DNA of 16,314 nt from a bacterium (GCA_030630075.1 DAOVNS010000023.1:1-16314); one strand, 5' to 3'. Shown: positions 7,082-14,354, numbered from the stretch's first letter. Translations and numbers: made by a program. Notes: generated by a model from the letters alone, not told the origin.

Positions 7082-7558
7082 CTATATAAGCCAAGTTTTA
7101 AGCAAGTGAACGACCAAGAATGTAAAAATTCCAGCAAGTAGATCGTCCAACATTATTCCCCAGCCGTCTTTTATTTTTTCAAGTTTATTTATAGGGTAAA
7201 TTTTTGTGATATCAAAAAAGCGAAATAGTATAAATGCAATTAAATAAAGCCACCAAATTTTAGGTAAAGCCAAAAGACCAATCCACATTCCAAGCAGTTC
7301 ATCGACAACTACTATTGATGGATCGTGCAATTTATAAAACTTTGCAATTTTCGTACTTACAAAAATTCCCACAAAAAAAATTACACTCAATAGAACAATT
7401 GAATGTAAAAAAGAAATTGTTGGCAAAAAATAAACTAATAATAAAGTTACAAAGCTTCCTGCCGTTCCAGGGGCTTTTGGAAAATATCCAACAAAACAAA
7501 CGGTTGCAATAAATTCATAAATAAAATATTCAATTTTTTTAATCACAATTACGCTCAC
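7082..7558 (-). CDS. pgpA: phosphatidylglycerophosphatase A
   Basis: PgpA removes the phosphate from phosphatidylglycerol-phosphate to give phosphatidylglycerol at the inner membrane. The 158-residue protein shows the family blocks: GYFPKAPGTAGS (24-35), DPSIVVVDELLGMWIGL (79-95) and FDITKIYP followed by GWGIMLDDLLAG (about 114-143), together with four hydrophobic membrane segments. The start is uncertain. GTG 7558 has no SD, whereas GTG 7546 (codon 5) lies 8 nt after GTGAG and overlaps the pgsA stop as GTGATTAA. Either way the gene overlaps the end of pgsA, pointing to coupled translation of the enzyme that makes the substrate and the enzyme that dephosphorylates it. Confidence 0.93.
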   Translation of the reverse strand: MSVIVIKKIEYFIYEFIATVCFVGYFPKAPGTAGSFVTLLLVYFLPTISFLHSIVLLSVIFFVGIFVSTKIAKFYKLHDPSIVVVDELLGMWIGLLALPKIWWLYLIAFILFRFFDITKIYPINKLEKIKDGWGIMLDDLLAGIFTFLVVHLLKTWLI

Positions 7559-8132
7559 AAAACTTTTTATTTTTAATTAAATAATCAATTCCAGACCAGA
7601 GTGTAACAATTGCAACAAGAAACATAAAAGAATCTAAATATATTTTTAAATAATCAATATTTAAATAAGAATTAATAATCAGATAAAGAAAGCACAAATA
7701 GATCGCAACAAACTGAAAAGTCGTTTTAACTTTTGCAAAATAAGATGTATTAAGACTACTTCCGCTTTTTAGCATAAATGTTCTTAAAAAAGTTATTCCT
7801 AAATCTCGCAGAACAATAACGGCAATTAACCAAAAACTTATAATGTCTAAAAAATAAAAAGCTAAAAAGGTAGAAATTACCAAAACTTTATCCGCCAAAG
7901 GATCTAAAAAGCTACCGTGTTCTGTTTTTGCAGAATATTTTCTAGCAAAATATCCGTCAAAAAAATCAGTCAGTGCTGCAACAGTAAAAAGTACAATCGA
8001 AGCAAACAGATAAATTTTACCTCGATAACCCTCACCCAAAAAAAGAAAAACAATTATTGGCGGAGTTAGAATAATTCTTAAAATTGTTAAAAGATTTGGT
8101 AACGAAAAAAAATCTCTTGTTTTATTTGTCAT
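7539..8132 (-). CDS. pgsA: CDP-diacylglycerol--glycerol-3-phosphate 3-phosphatidyltransferase
   Basis: PgsA makes phosphatidylglycerol-phosphate from CDP-diacylglycerol and glycerol 3-phosphate in the membrane. The CDP-alcohol phosphotransferase signature DGx2ARx8Gx3Dx3D is complete: DGYFAR, eight residues, G, three residues, D, PLA, D. About five or six hydrophobic segments follow the N-terminal SLPNLLTILRI block typical of the family. I chose ATG 8132 (197 residues) over the TTG six nt upstream. Neither has a strong SD, AAAG being the best candidate. pgpA overlaps its 3' end, so this is a two-gene phosphatidylglycerol operon. The upstream intergenic region carries the 15-bp palindromic repeats described below. 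Confidence 0.95.
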   Translation of the reverse strand: MTNKTRDFFSLPNLLTILRIILTPPIIVFLFLGEGYRGKIYLFASIVLFTVAALTDFFDGYFARKYSAKTEHGSFLDPLADKVLVISTFLAFYFLDIISFWLIAVIVLRDLGITFLRTFMLKSGSSLNTSYFAKVKTTFQFVAIYLCFLYLIINSYLNIDYLKIYLDSFMFLVAIVTLWSGIDYLIKNKKFCERNCD

Positions 8133-8171
8133 GATCAAACTTTATAAAAAATGTTTCTTAAGCTAAAATAC

Positions 8172-8219
8172 AACGAAATGTATTTCAACAAAATGTATTT
8201 TAACAAAATGCGTTTTAAC
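8172..8219. repeat. three 15-bp tandem repeats, each an imperfect palindrome
   Basis: Units lie at 8172-8186, 8187-8201 and 8202-8216, followed by a partial AAC. The consensus is AACAAAATGTATTTT, with one to three changes per unit. Each unit contains an inverted repeat (AAAAT, 2 nt, ATTTT or a close variant). The block lies between divergently read pgsA and the GT4 fragment, where a regulator operator would be expected. Confidence 0.75.
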
Positions 8220-8238
8220 TTAATTGAAAGTAAAAAAT

Positions 8239-8778
8239 ATGAAACCGCTATTCTTTTGGGGCTTTATAATATTTCCTATAATAATGTTAAGTAGCCTTAA
8301 AGCAATTAAATCGCTTTATTATTTTGAAAAAGTTACCTTCCCCAATCAATACAATATTAACAAAAATATTAAAAAAGATGGATCCTTAGCCAAACATATT
8401 TTAATTATAAATACAGCACAAGGCTTTGGAGGGGGAGAACTCTACAGTATAAATATGTACAAAAATCTTACAAAAGATGACTATAACGTACAGTTATTAG
8501 TTGCAAAAAACTCGGTTTTAGAACAAAAACTACTCGAATCCAAAATTTCATATTATGCCTATAATAAATTTTCAATATTCAAAAAACCTATTCAACCAGG
8601 TTTATATAGCGCCATATATAAAATATGCGAGGATGAAAAAATTGATATAATTCATTGCAACGGACACAGCGAGACTGCTGCTGCAAAAAAAGTTTCTACA
8701 AAACTTCCAGTAAAAACCGTTTTTACCCGTCATATATCAAATCCCGTTAATACCAAATCCCTAAAAGAAGAGTTTTAA
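8239..8778 (+). CDS. N-terminal fragment of a GT4-type glycosyltransferase
   Basis: The product is 179 residues from ATG 8239 (184 if TTG 8224 is used); no good SD favours either start. A hydrophobic N-terminal segment (about residues 3-22) looks like a signal anchor. Then comes a GT-B acceptor domain of the GT4 type: ILIINTAQGFGGGELY with the Gly-rich loop, a beta-strand pattern around VQLLVAKNSVLEQ, and DIIHCNGHSETAAA followed by FTRHIS. GT4 enzymes are usually about 350-400 residues. This one ends before the acceptor domain is finished and lacks the whole nucleotide-sugar-binding C-terminal domain. The 11 nt after the stop lead straight into the opposite-strand GT9 gene, so no frameshifted remainder exists locally. 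It is probably a decaying remnant. A cell-envelope or polysaccharide role for the ancestor is inferred. Confidence 0.65.
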   Translation: MKPLFFWGFIIFPIIMLSSLKAIKSLYYFEKVTFPNQYNINKNIKKDGSLAKHILIINTAQGFGGGELYSINMYKNLTKDDYNVQLLVAKNSVLEQKLLESKISYYAYNKFSIFKKPIQPGLYSAIYKICEDEKIDIIHCNGHSETAAAKKVSTKLPVKTVFTRHISNPVNTKSLKEEF

Positions 8779-8789
8779 ACTTATTAATG

Positions 8790-9926
8790 TTATCCAAAAA
8801 AAGATATAGTTTTTTTTGATACATCATCTACCGAGATTCTATTTATCCAATCTCTTTTCTTTTTCACATAAATTAATTCAACTCTATCCCCTGGCGGAGC
8901 CCATTCAGGATTTTTTTGTCTCATCAAAGCAATTACCGGAATTTTTAATGCAGCAGCCAAATGAATTACGGATGTTTCTACAGAAATTACTAAATCACAA
9001 CAAGAAATAATTGCCGGTAACTGGAAAAAATTAACATCCGCACTAAAGACAAATATTCGTTTAGAATCAAAAGTAAAAAGATTTTTATAATATTTATAAT
9101 CATTAGGCATAACATTGATTATAAAAATTGCATTATAAAAACCTTCTGTTTTTTTAAGTAAATGAATAAGCTCAACAACATTATCAATAGGCCAACAACG
9201 CTTTCCATTTTTGGCAAAAGAATTAAGAAAAATAGTTTTTTGCATTTCGTTTTCTTTTTTATGAATACCCCAATACAAAAACTTTAACTTTCCATAATAA
9301 GACCATTTCTTTGGAAAACTTAAAAATGGAAACCTCTCCTTCTTTTCAACAATTACGTCAAACAACTTCTCAAACCATAATGCATAAACATCTGAAATTT
9401 GCACAACATTATTCCTGGCCTGTGATTTAATAATAATTTTCGCATTTAATTTACGACAATTATATTTTTTTAAAAATCGATAGGCTTCAAAATCTTTCAC
9501 CATGCCCGCCACAAAACCTTTTGGGCTTAACTTACGTGAAAGAGAAGCATAATATGCTGTTCTTATCTGGGCAAAAGAAACAACTATTGGGTAGCTTTCT
9601 TGCTGTGCTTCTTTTATAGATTTTTTAAACAAAATTGGTGTATAGGTGTTGCGATAAATTTTATTAAAAAAAGAACATTCATTTAACCAATCATGCAAAA
9701 CATATTTTTTAAATGAATTCCATTTCCAAAACTTCCAAGTTCTTCTCACCTCATCAACCCACAAATCAATTTTTATGTGAGGATATTTTTCGTGCAGCGC
9801 TTTAAAATAATTTTGCATATAAGCAAAATCACCTATTGCCAAATGTGTTACAAATAAAATTTTATCTGCTTTTTGAAGTAATTCTAAAGGAATTAACTGA
9901 TCTTCGTCCAAACTTTTATGGATCAT
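8790..9926 (-). CDS. GT9 (heptosyltransferase-like) glycosyltransferase
   Basis: GT9 enzymes transfer ADP-heptose or related sugars to lipopolysaccharide-type acceptors. The 378-residue protein has the N-terminal FVTHLAIGDFAYM block (25-37) corresponding to the family's GDxxx loop. FLNSFAKNGKRCWP (233-246) fits the conserved donor-domain strand followed by KRWP. ISCCDLVISVETSVIHLAAALKIPVIALM (307-335 region) is the family hallmark, with the D/E-T/S-xxxHLAAAL pattern, and PEWAPPG follows. No signal peptide is seen, in keeping with action on the cytosolic membrane face. ATG 9926 lies 3 nt after the yicC stop, so it is the last gene of yebC-yicC-GT9. The exact sugar and acceptor are not readable. 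The sequence diverges from classic WaaC/WaaF. Confidence 0.85.
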   Translation of the reverse strand: MIHKSLDEDQLIPLELLQKADKILFVTHLAIGDFAYMQNYFKALHEKYPHIKIDLWVDEVRRTWKFWKWNSFKKYVLHDWLNECSFFNKIYRNTYTPILFKKSIKEAQQESYPIVVSFAQIRTAYYASLSRKLSPKGFVAGMVKDFEAYRFLKKYNCRKLNAKIIIKSQARNNVVQISDVYALWFEKLFDVIVEKKERFPFLSFPKKWSYYGKLKFLYWGIHKKENEMQKTIFLNSFAKNGKRCWPIDNVVELIHLLKKTEGFYNAIFIINVMPNDYKYYKNLFTFDSKRIFVFSADVNFFQLPAIISCCDLVISVETSVIHLAAALKIPVIALMRQKNPEWAPPGDRVELIYVKKKRDWINRISVDDVSKKTISFFG

Positions 9927-9929
9927 TTT

Positions 9930-10820
9930 TTAAACAATATTTTGAGATTGTTCACGCGCTTTTTCTAATTCAACTTTAATATCAACAGCAATTGAGCTTA
10001 TATCATAACTAGAACATTTTGCTAAAATTGTGTTTGATTCACGAACCAATTCTTGCAAAATAAAATCTACTCTTTTTCCTTTTTCAAGATTCTTATCTTT
10101 AATAACTTTTTTAACGCCTTCTAGATGACTATTAAAACGAGTTACTTCTTCATGAATATCAATTTTATTTAAAGTAGAATAAAGATCATCCAATTTTAAA
10201 GATTCAACATCTTCACCCGCTTCTTTTCTTGCCAAAGCGTCTTGAATTAATTTTTTTTGTTTTTCAATTAATTTTTTAAAAAGAGATTTAACTTCTTTCA
10301 TGCTTGCGGCACAAAGATCAAAACGCTTTTCTAAATCTTTTTGTAAAACTTTACCTTCAATTGTTCTGCTTTTTAAAACCTGATCCGAAACATCTTGTAT
10401 TACTTTTAAAATTTCTTTTTTAACTTTTGCATTTACTTCTGCTTTTTCAGAAATAAAAACATTTGGAAATTTTAATACATCAGAAATAGATAATTCGCCA
10501 GAAATCTTAAATTTATTTTTAATAGATTTTGCAGCGTTTAAATATTCTTCTATCACTTTAAAAGAAGGATTAATTTTTTCTAAAGAATCGTTTCCGTCCA
10601 CCGTTCGCAAAGTTAAATAAACTCTGCCGCGAACTAATTTTTGTTTTAAATCTTTAATAATTTCTAATTCTAAAGAATTTAAAAAAGAAGGAAGCTTGCA
10701 AGTGCTTTCAAAAAATCTTGAATTAATAGATTTGATTTCAATCGAAAATGATATTTTTTCATTTTTCAAAACAGATAAAACCACAGTTTTACTGCCATAT
10801 CCAGTCATACTTAAAAACAT
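9930..10820 (-). CDS. yicC: YicC/YloC-family endoribonuclease
   Basis: The 296-residue length is normal for the family, whose members are reported endoribonucleases acting in RNA turnover. The start MFLSMTGYGS has the invariant SMTGYG (4-9), and IEIKSINSRFFE (28-39) follows. The C-terminus carries GKRVDFILQELVRESNTILAKCSS (about 245-268) and ends VELEKAREQSQNIV, matching the family's DFxxQExxRExNTxxxK and KxxxEKxREQxQN blocks. A coiled-coil-like basic region occupies the middle (about 175-200). ATG 10820 has the SD AGGGAG at 5 nt. It sits 24 nt downstream of yebC and 3 nt upstream of the GT9 gene. Confidence 0.93.
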   Translation of the reverse strand: MFLSMTGYGSKTVVLSVLKNEKISFSIEIKSINSRFFESTCKLPSFLNSLELEIIKDLKQKLVRGRVYLTLRTVDGNDSLEKINPSFKVIEEYLNAAKSIKNKFKISGELSISDVLKFPNVFISEKAEVNAKVKKEILKVIQDVSDQVLKSRTIEGKVLQKDLEKRFDLCAASMKEVKSLFKKLIEKQKKLIQDALARKEAGEDVESLKLDDLYSTLNKIDIHEEVTRFNSHLEGVKKVIKDKNLEKGKRVDFILQELVRESNTILAKCSSYDISSIAVDIKVELEKAREQSQNIV

Positions 10821-10844
10821 GCAAACTCCCTATAAATAAATTAA

Positions 10845-11564
10845 TTATGCAACATTTGCATAAATATTTTGTACATCATCTAAATCTTCGATCGATTCCA
10901 AAAATTTATAAACCTTTTCTTCTTTTTCTTGAGACTCTACAGGAACAGAATCTTTAGCAATCCATTCAAGTGTTGAATCTTCAACATGAAACCCAAGATC
11001 TTGAGCTCCTTTTTTGACCATTTCTAGGTCAGCAATATCGCAACTTATTGATGCAACATTATCAAGAACAGAAACATCTTCAATATTATAATCTATCATT
11101 TTTTCTAAAATATCATCTTCAGATAAACCGTTTGCAGAAATCCTGACAACACCTTTGTGCTCAAACATCCAGGCAACTGCTCCGTTTTCAGCTAAACTTC
11201 CACCCATTTTCATAAAAAGATGTCGCAAATCAGAAACTGTTCTTTTTTTATTGTCACTTAAAGTTTCAACAATCACAGCAATTCCATGAGGACCATATCC
11301 TTCATAAACTGCAGCTTCATAATTTACACCGGCAAGTTCTCCGGTACCTTTTTTAATAGCTCTTGTAACATTATCTTGTGGCATATTTGCAGCTTTTGCT
11401 TTATCAACAATATCTCGCAATCTTGCATTTGCACCCAAATCACCACCACCATCTCTTGCGGCAACTGTAATTTCTCTAATTAACTTAGTAAAAACTTTAC
11501 CTCTTTTTGCATCTTCTTTTGCTTTTTTATGCTTAATAGTCGACCATTTTGAATGTCCGGACAT
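10845..11564 (-). CDS. yebC: YebC/PmpR/TACO1-family translation or regulatory protein
   Basis: The 239-residue protein matches the family from end to end, beginning MSGHSKWSTIKHKKAKEDAK. ANMPQDNVTRAIKKGTGE (59-76) and YEGYGPHGIAVIVE (88-101 region) are hallmark segments, as is GGSLAENGAVAWMFEHKG. Members have been described as DNA-binding transcription regulators and, more recently, as ribosome-associated factors relieving stalling at proline-rich stretches. The sequence does not decide between these. ATG 11564 has the SD AGGAG at 7 nt. It is the first gene of the yebC-yicC-GT9 run. The usual neighbour ruvC is not adjacent, although ruvB lies two genes upstream. Confidence 0.96.
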   Translation of the reverse strand: MSGHSKWSTIKHKKAKEDAKRGKVFTKLIREITVAARDGGGDLGANARLRDIVDKAKAANMPQDNVTRAIKKGTGELAGVNYEAAVYEGYGPHGIAVIVETLSDNKKRTVSDLRHLFMKMGGSLAENGAVAWMFEHKGVVRISANGLSEDDILEKMIDYNIEDVSVLDNVASISCDIADLEMVKKGAQDLGFHVEDSTLEWIAKDSVPVESQEKEEKVYKFLESIEDLDDVQNIYANVA

Positions 11565-11628
11565 ATCTAAACTCCTAAATATTTATAAAAAACTTATCCA
11601 AAGCATTTAAAACTTAGCAATAATAAAA

Positions 11629-12969
11629 TTATATTTCAAAATACTCACCTAACATATAACCACCAAAAGATAGAGTTAATGCTATAAGTTCTCTTGGAAT
11701 AGGTAATTGAATAAATCTAAATGCAATAAAACTAAAACCACCGAAAACAATCGAAAGTAATGCTGCATTCTTTTTAAGATTCTTTTTAAAATAACAAAAA
11801 GTTATCGGCACAAATAAACAGCTGATCGAAAGCTCGTAACTCTGCACTAACATGCTTATTATATCATTAGAAAAATATGCGACAAACAGAGCCATCAAAC
11901 CAACAAGCAAAGTGATTATTTGTGATGTCTTAAGTTTATCCTTAAAACCAAAATAAGTCAGATCGAAATCCTGACAAATATTTGAACTAATTGCACAAAG
12001 CAAAGAATCGGCCGTTGACATTAACGCTGCCGCGAGACCACAAACAACTAAAACCAAGACAAAGTCGCTTGTTAAATTTCCAATAACTGCAACAAGCGGA
12101 CTTGCTCCCGGAAGTAAATCTAGCCCAGAAGTTCTTGCCAGCATTCCAAAATAAACAGGAATAAAAGCGAACGAAATCATAAAAGCACTTGCTAATAACG
12201 CAGAAACTGCTGCCATTTTTCTAGTCTTTGCAGCTAAAAAACGCTGTGCCAAATCTTGTTCTATAAAAGAAAACATCATCGGGTTAAATATAACGGGAAA
12301 TAAAGACATAAAAGTTAAACCATCGCTACTAAACACATCCAGTTTATTAATTTTGATTAAAGAAAACGGATCAGAATAAATGCAATAAAAAAACAAACCT
12401 GCAAAAATTAATACAATAAAAAGCATCTGGAAAGCATCTGTAACAGCAACAGCTTTTAATCCACCAATAACGGTGTAAATAATTATAAAAACCCAAAACG
12501 AAACAAAAATAATTTCGTTATAAACACCCAACCCAAGTAAAACTCCCTTAACACCAATTACTTGACCTCCCAAAAGTCCAAACATGGTTATAATTGAGAG
12601 AATGGATGCAACTTTTTTTAAAAAAACGGATCCGTATTTTAATTCAAAAAGTTGCGCAGTCGTTTCAACATCAAATGATCTTAACTTTGAAGCAACACCT
12701 AATCCTAAAAATAAAAAACCTAAAGTTATTCCAAGCGTATAAAAAATTCCAAAGTATCCGACCTTAAAACTTTCTGCAGAACTTCCCAAAAGCATTCCGC
12801 CGCCAACTTGTGTTGCAACCAATGTAAAAGTTAAATAAAACAAACCCAAATTTTTCCCCGCCAAGAAATAATCTTTTATTGTCTTAACTCCGCGAGAAAC
12901 CCACAATCCCAAAATTAAATAAAACAAACCCATACCCAAAAAAACTGATAAAAAAAGCGTTGTATTCAT
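11629..12969 (-). CDS. sodium:solute symporter (SSS family)
   Basis: The 446-residue integral membrane protein has about 12-13 hydrophobic segments spread along the chain. SSS hallmarks are seen: an N-terminal SRGVKTIKDYFLAGKNLG, the VGGG turn with SSAESFKVG (about 54-71), YTVIGGLKAVAVTDAFQ, which is the family signature, QDLAQRFLAAKTRKMA, and CGLAAALMSTADSLLCAISSN in the Na-site helix. Family members import proline, other amino acids, pantothenate, sugars and similar solutes with Na+; the substrate here is not determined by these motifs. ATG 12969 has the SD AGGA 7 nt upstream. It is separated from yebC by 64 nt and preceded by a 347-nt gap holding a promoter, a His-rich mini-ORF and several terminator-like hairpins. 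That context hints at attenuation by histidine supply and so at a histidine-related substrate, as inference only. Confidence 0.92.
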   Translation of the reverse strand: MNTTLFLSVFLGMGLFYLILGLWVSRGVKTIKDYFLAGKNLGLFYLTFTLVATQVGGGMLLGSSAESFKVGYFGIFYTLGITLGFLFLGLGVASKLRSFDVETTAQLFELKYGSVFLKKVASILSIITMFGLLGGQVIGVKGVLLGLGVYNEIIFVSFWVFIIIYTVIGGLKAVAVTDAFQMLFIVLIFAGLFFYCIYSDPFSLIKINKLDVFSSDGLTFMSLFPVIFNPMMFSFIEQDLAQRFLAAKTRKMAAVSALLASAFMISFAFIPVYFGMLARTSGLDLLPGASPLVAVIGNLTSDFVLVLVVCGLAAALMSTADSLLCAISSNICQDFDLTYFGFKDKLKTSQIITLLVGLMALFVAYFSNDIISMLVQSYELSISCLFVPITFCYFKKNLKKNAALLSIVFGGFSFIAFRFIQLPIPRELIALTLSFGGYMLGEYFEI

Positions 12970-12997
12970 AATACAATCCTAAATAATTTGATTTGAT

Positions 12998-13027
12998 AAA
13001 AAAATATAAACAAGGGAACCTCGTCCC
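12998..13027 (-). terminator. third hairpin with distal U-tract, upstream of the symporter
   Basis: Minus-strand GGGAC (13027-13023) pairs with GTTCCC (13019-13014), leaving one bulged U and a 3-nt loop, followed by UUGUUUAUA and a U7 run ending at 12998. The short stem and the distance to the U-run make it the weakest of the three hairpins here. Confidence 0.35.
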
Positions 13028-13051
13028 AAAAAACTAGTCCTAAGGACATAG
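13028..13051 (-). terminator. strong intrinsic terminator in the symporter leader
   Basis: On the minus strand CTA-GTCC (13051-13049 and 13047-13044, with one bulged U between) pairs with GGACTAG (13040-13034) over a 3-nt loop, followed at once by U6 (13033-13028). Just upstream, AGGAC (minus strand, 13055-13051 in + coordinates GTCCT) can instead capture the same GTCC as an alternative hairpin. It lies 59 nt before the symporter start. Confidence 0.6.
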
Positions 13052-13089
13052 TCCTATAATAAAATACAAAAAAATGTGATCCATTTGAT

Positions 13090-13118
13090 AAAAAAATAGA
13101 TATAGCCTTAATGGCTAT
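13090..13118 (-). terminator. terminator-like hairpin overlapping the end of the His-rich ORF
   Basis: Minus-strand ATAGCC (13118-13113) pairs with GGCTAT (13107-13102) over ATTAA. A U7 tract follows at 13096-13090, five nt past the stem, which weakens it. The 5' arm lies in codons 34-36 of the mini-ORF and the stop codon is in the loop, so a ribosome finishing the ORF would melt this hairpin. Confidence 0.45.
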
Positions 13119-13218
13119 GATGGAATAGATGATGATGCAAAGAAATAGAAATATTTAAAGTTTTTTTAGAACTTCTAAAGATATTATTTACAAGAATGTT
13201 ATATCGCAACAAAGGCAT
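13108..13218 (-). CDS. 36-residue His-rich small ORF, possible attenuator leader peptide
   Basis: ATG 13218 lies 7 nt after a perfect AAGGAG (13231-13226), one of the best ribosome-binding sites in the window, and a near-consensus promoter is about 50-80 nt further upstream. The product MPLLRYNILVNNIFRSSKKT continues with an Ile/Ser stretch and ends HHHLFHHSH, with six His among the last nine residues, all CAT codons. A U-tract hairpin overlaps the stop codon. The symporter gene starts 138 nt downstream on the same strand. Two readings are possible: a his-operon-style leader peptide whose translation senses charged tRNA-His and sets transcription into the symporter gene, or a free-standing small protein with a metal-binding tail. 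The ORF is short, so chance cannot be excluded, but promoter, SD and terminator agree. Confidence 0.5.
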   Translation of the reverse strand: MPLLRYNILVNNIFRSSKKTLNISISLHHHLFHHSH

Positions 13219-13273
13219 AAGAGAACTCCTTGATTGGCCTTTTTGGTAATAAAGCTATTTCTCAACACATTTT

Positions 13274-13302
13274 AAAATATTTTTATTCACCTAACTTGTC
13301 AA
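13274..13302 (-). promoter_or_regulatory. near-consensus sigma70-type promoter for the His-rich ORF and symporter
   Basis: The minus strand reads TTGACA (13302-13297), a perfect -35, then a 17-nt spacer, then TATTTT (13279-13274). Transcription would start near 13267, leaving about 48 nt before the mini-ORF. It lies just downstream of the ruvB stop codon, so the symporter unit is likely independent of ruvB. Confidence 0.65.
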
Positions 13303-13316
13303 TTAAAACAAAAAAA

Positions 13317-14351
13317 TCAGAATAAATTTGATTGCTCACAAATTTTATCACCAAGCAACTTACGTCGCAAAAACAAAAGCTTTTTAGGATTAATCTGACG
13401 CCCACGTGTTGTTTTTTGCAATAAACCCATTCGAATTAAATAAGGCTCACAAACTTCTTCAATTGTCTGAGAATCTTCGCCTGTCATTGCAGCAATTGTT
13501 TCAACACCTACCGGTCCACCATCAAAATCTTTAATAATGTGTATCAAAACTTTGCGATCAAGCTTATTTAAACCGTTTTCATCGATTCCTAAAAAATCTA
13601 AACCTTTGTTTACAATATCAAGATTTATAACAGGGTGCTCATTAACTTGAGCAAAATCACGCACTCTTCTTAAAATTCTTTTAACAATTCGCGGTGTTCC
13701 TCTTGCTCTGCTACCAATTGCCAAAGCCGCTTCTGGTAAAATTTTAATTTTCCAAAACTCTGCACTTTGCGTAACAATATCTGCAAGAGCTTTTGATTCA
13801 TAAAAATCTAATCTTTCTACAATTCCAAAACGTGTTTGCAACGGACCAGAGATTAATGATGTTCTTGTTGTTGCACCAATAAGAGTAAACGGTTTTAACG
13901 GAAGTCTTATTGATTTTGCGCCAGCACCTTGTCCAATAATCATATCAACACAAAAATTTTCCATTGCGCTGTATAAAATTTCTTCAACATTTTTAGGAAG
14001 ACGATGAATTTCATCAATAAACAGAACTTCTTTTTCTTGCATATTAGAAAGTATTGCAACCAGATCACCACTTCGCTCCAAAATTGGCGCACTAGTAATT
14101 TTTAGATTTACATCTAATTCTTTTGCAATTACTTTTGCTAAAGTTGTTTTTCCAAGACCAGGAGGACCAAACAACAATAAATGATCTAATTGTTCTTCTC
14201 TTAGTTTTGATGCTTTTACATAAAGTTGAAGTTTTTCTTTAATTTCTTCCTGTCCCAAATACTCTGCAAAAGTATTTGGTTCAAAACTTAAAACTTGGTC
14301 TTCAGGTGTCTCTTGTAAATTTAAAAGCTCCAAAGGAACATCAAGACTCAT
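13317..14351 (-). CDS. ruvB: Holliday junction branch migration ATPase RuvB
   Basis: RuvB is the AAA+ motor that, with RuvA, drives branch migration of Holliday junctions. The 344-residue protein is full length. Walker A is GPPGLGKT (62-69), Walker B is LFIDEIHR (110-117), sensor 1 is GATTR (159-163) and the arginine finger is R174 in QTRFGI. The C-terminal winged helix holds GPVGVETIAA and ends in the EPYLIRMGLLQKTTRGR block. ATG 14351 has the SD AAGG 7 nt upstream, and that SD lies inside an 8-bp hairpin (14355-14381). ruvA and ruvC are not in the window. The 3' end has only a weak 5-bp hairpin (13315-13319 with 13329-13333) before a short U-run. Confidence 0.97.
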   Translation of the reverse strand: MSLDVPLELLNLQETPEDQVLSFEPNTFAEYLGQEEIKEKLQLYVKASKLREEQLDHLLLFGPPGLGKTTLAKVIAKELDVNLKITSAPILERSGDLVAILSNMQEKEVLFIDEIHRLPKNVEEILYSAMENFCVDMIIGQGAGAKSIRLPLKPFTLIGATTRTSLISGPLQTRFGIVERLDFYESKALADIVTQSAEFWKIKILPEAALAIGSRARGTPRIVKRILRRVRDFAQVNEHPVINLDIVNKGLDFLGIDENGLNKLDRKVLIHIIKDFDGGPVGVETIAAMTGEDSQTIEEVCEPYLIRMGLLQKTTRGRQINPKKLLFLRRKLLGDKICEQSNLF

Positions 14352-14354
14352 TGC

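Larger units (their letters stand above)
12991..13098. repeat. pair of exact 16-bp direct repeats in the symporter leader
   Basis: ATTTGATAAAAAAATA occurs at 12991-13006 and again, identical, at 13083-13098. On the minus strand each copy supplies a U7 tract downstream of a hairpin (13014-13027 and 13102-13118). This suggests a duplicated terminator tail or recombination between the copies. Confidence 0.8.

Noticed and set aside
8224..8238. TTG start extending the GT4 fragment by five residues
   Set aside because: No SD supports it, and an ATG follows at 8239 directly before the hydrophobic segment.
13315..13333. Hairpin plus U-run at the ruvB stop codon as a terminator
   Set aside because: The stem is only 5 AT-rich bp with a 9-nt loop overlapping the coding end; too weak to call separately.
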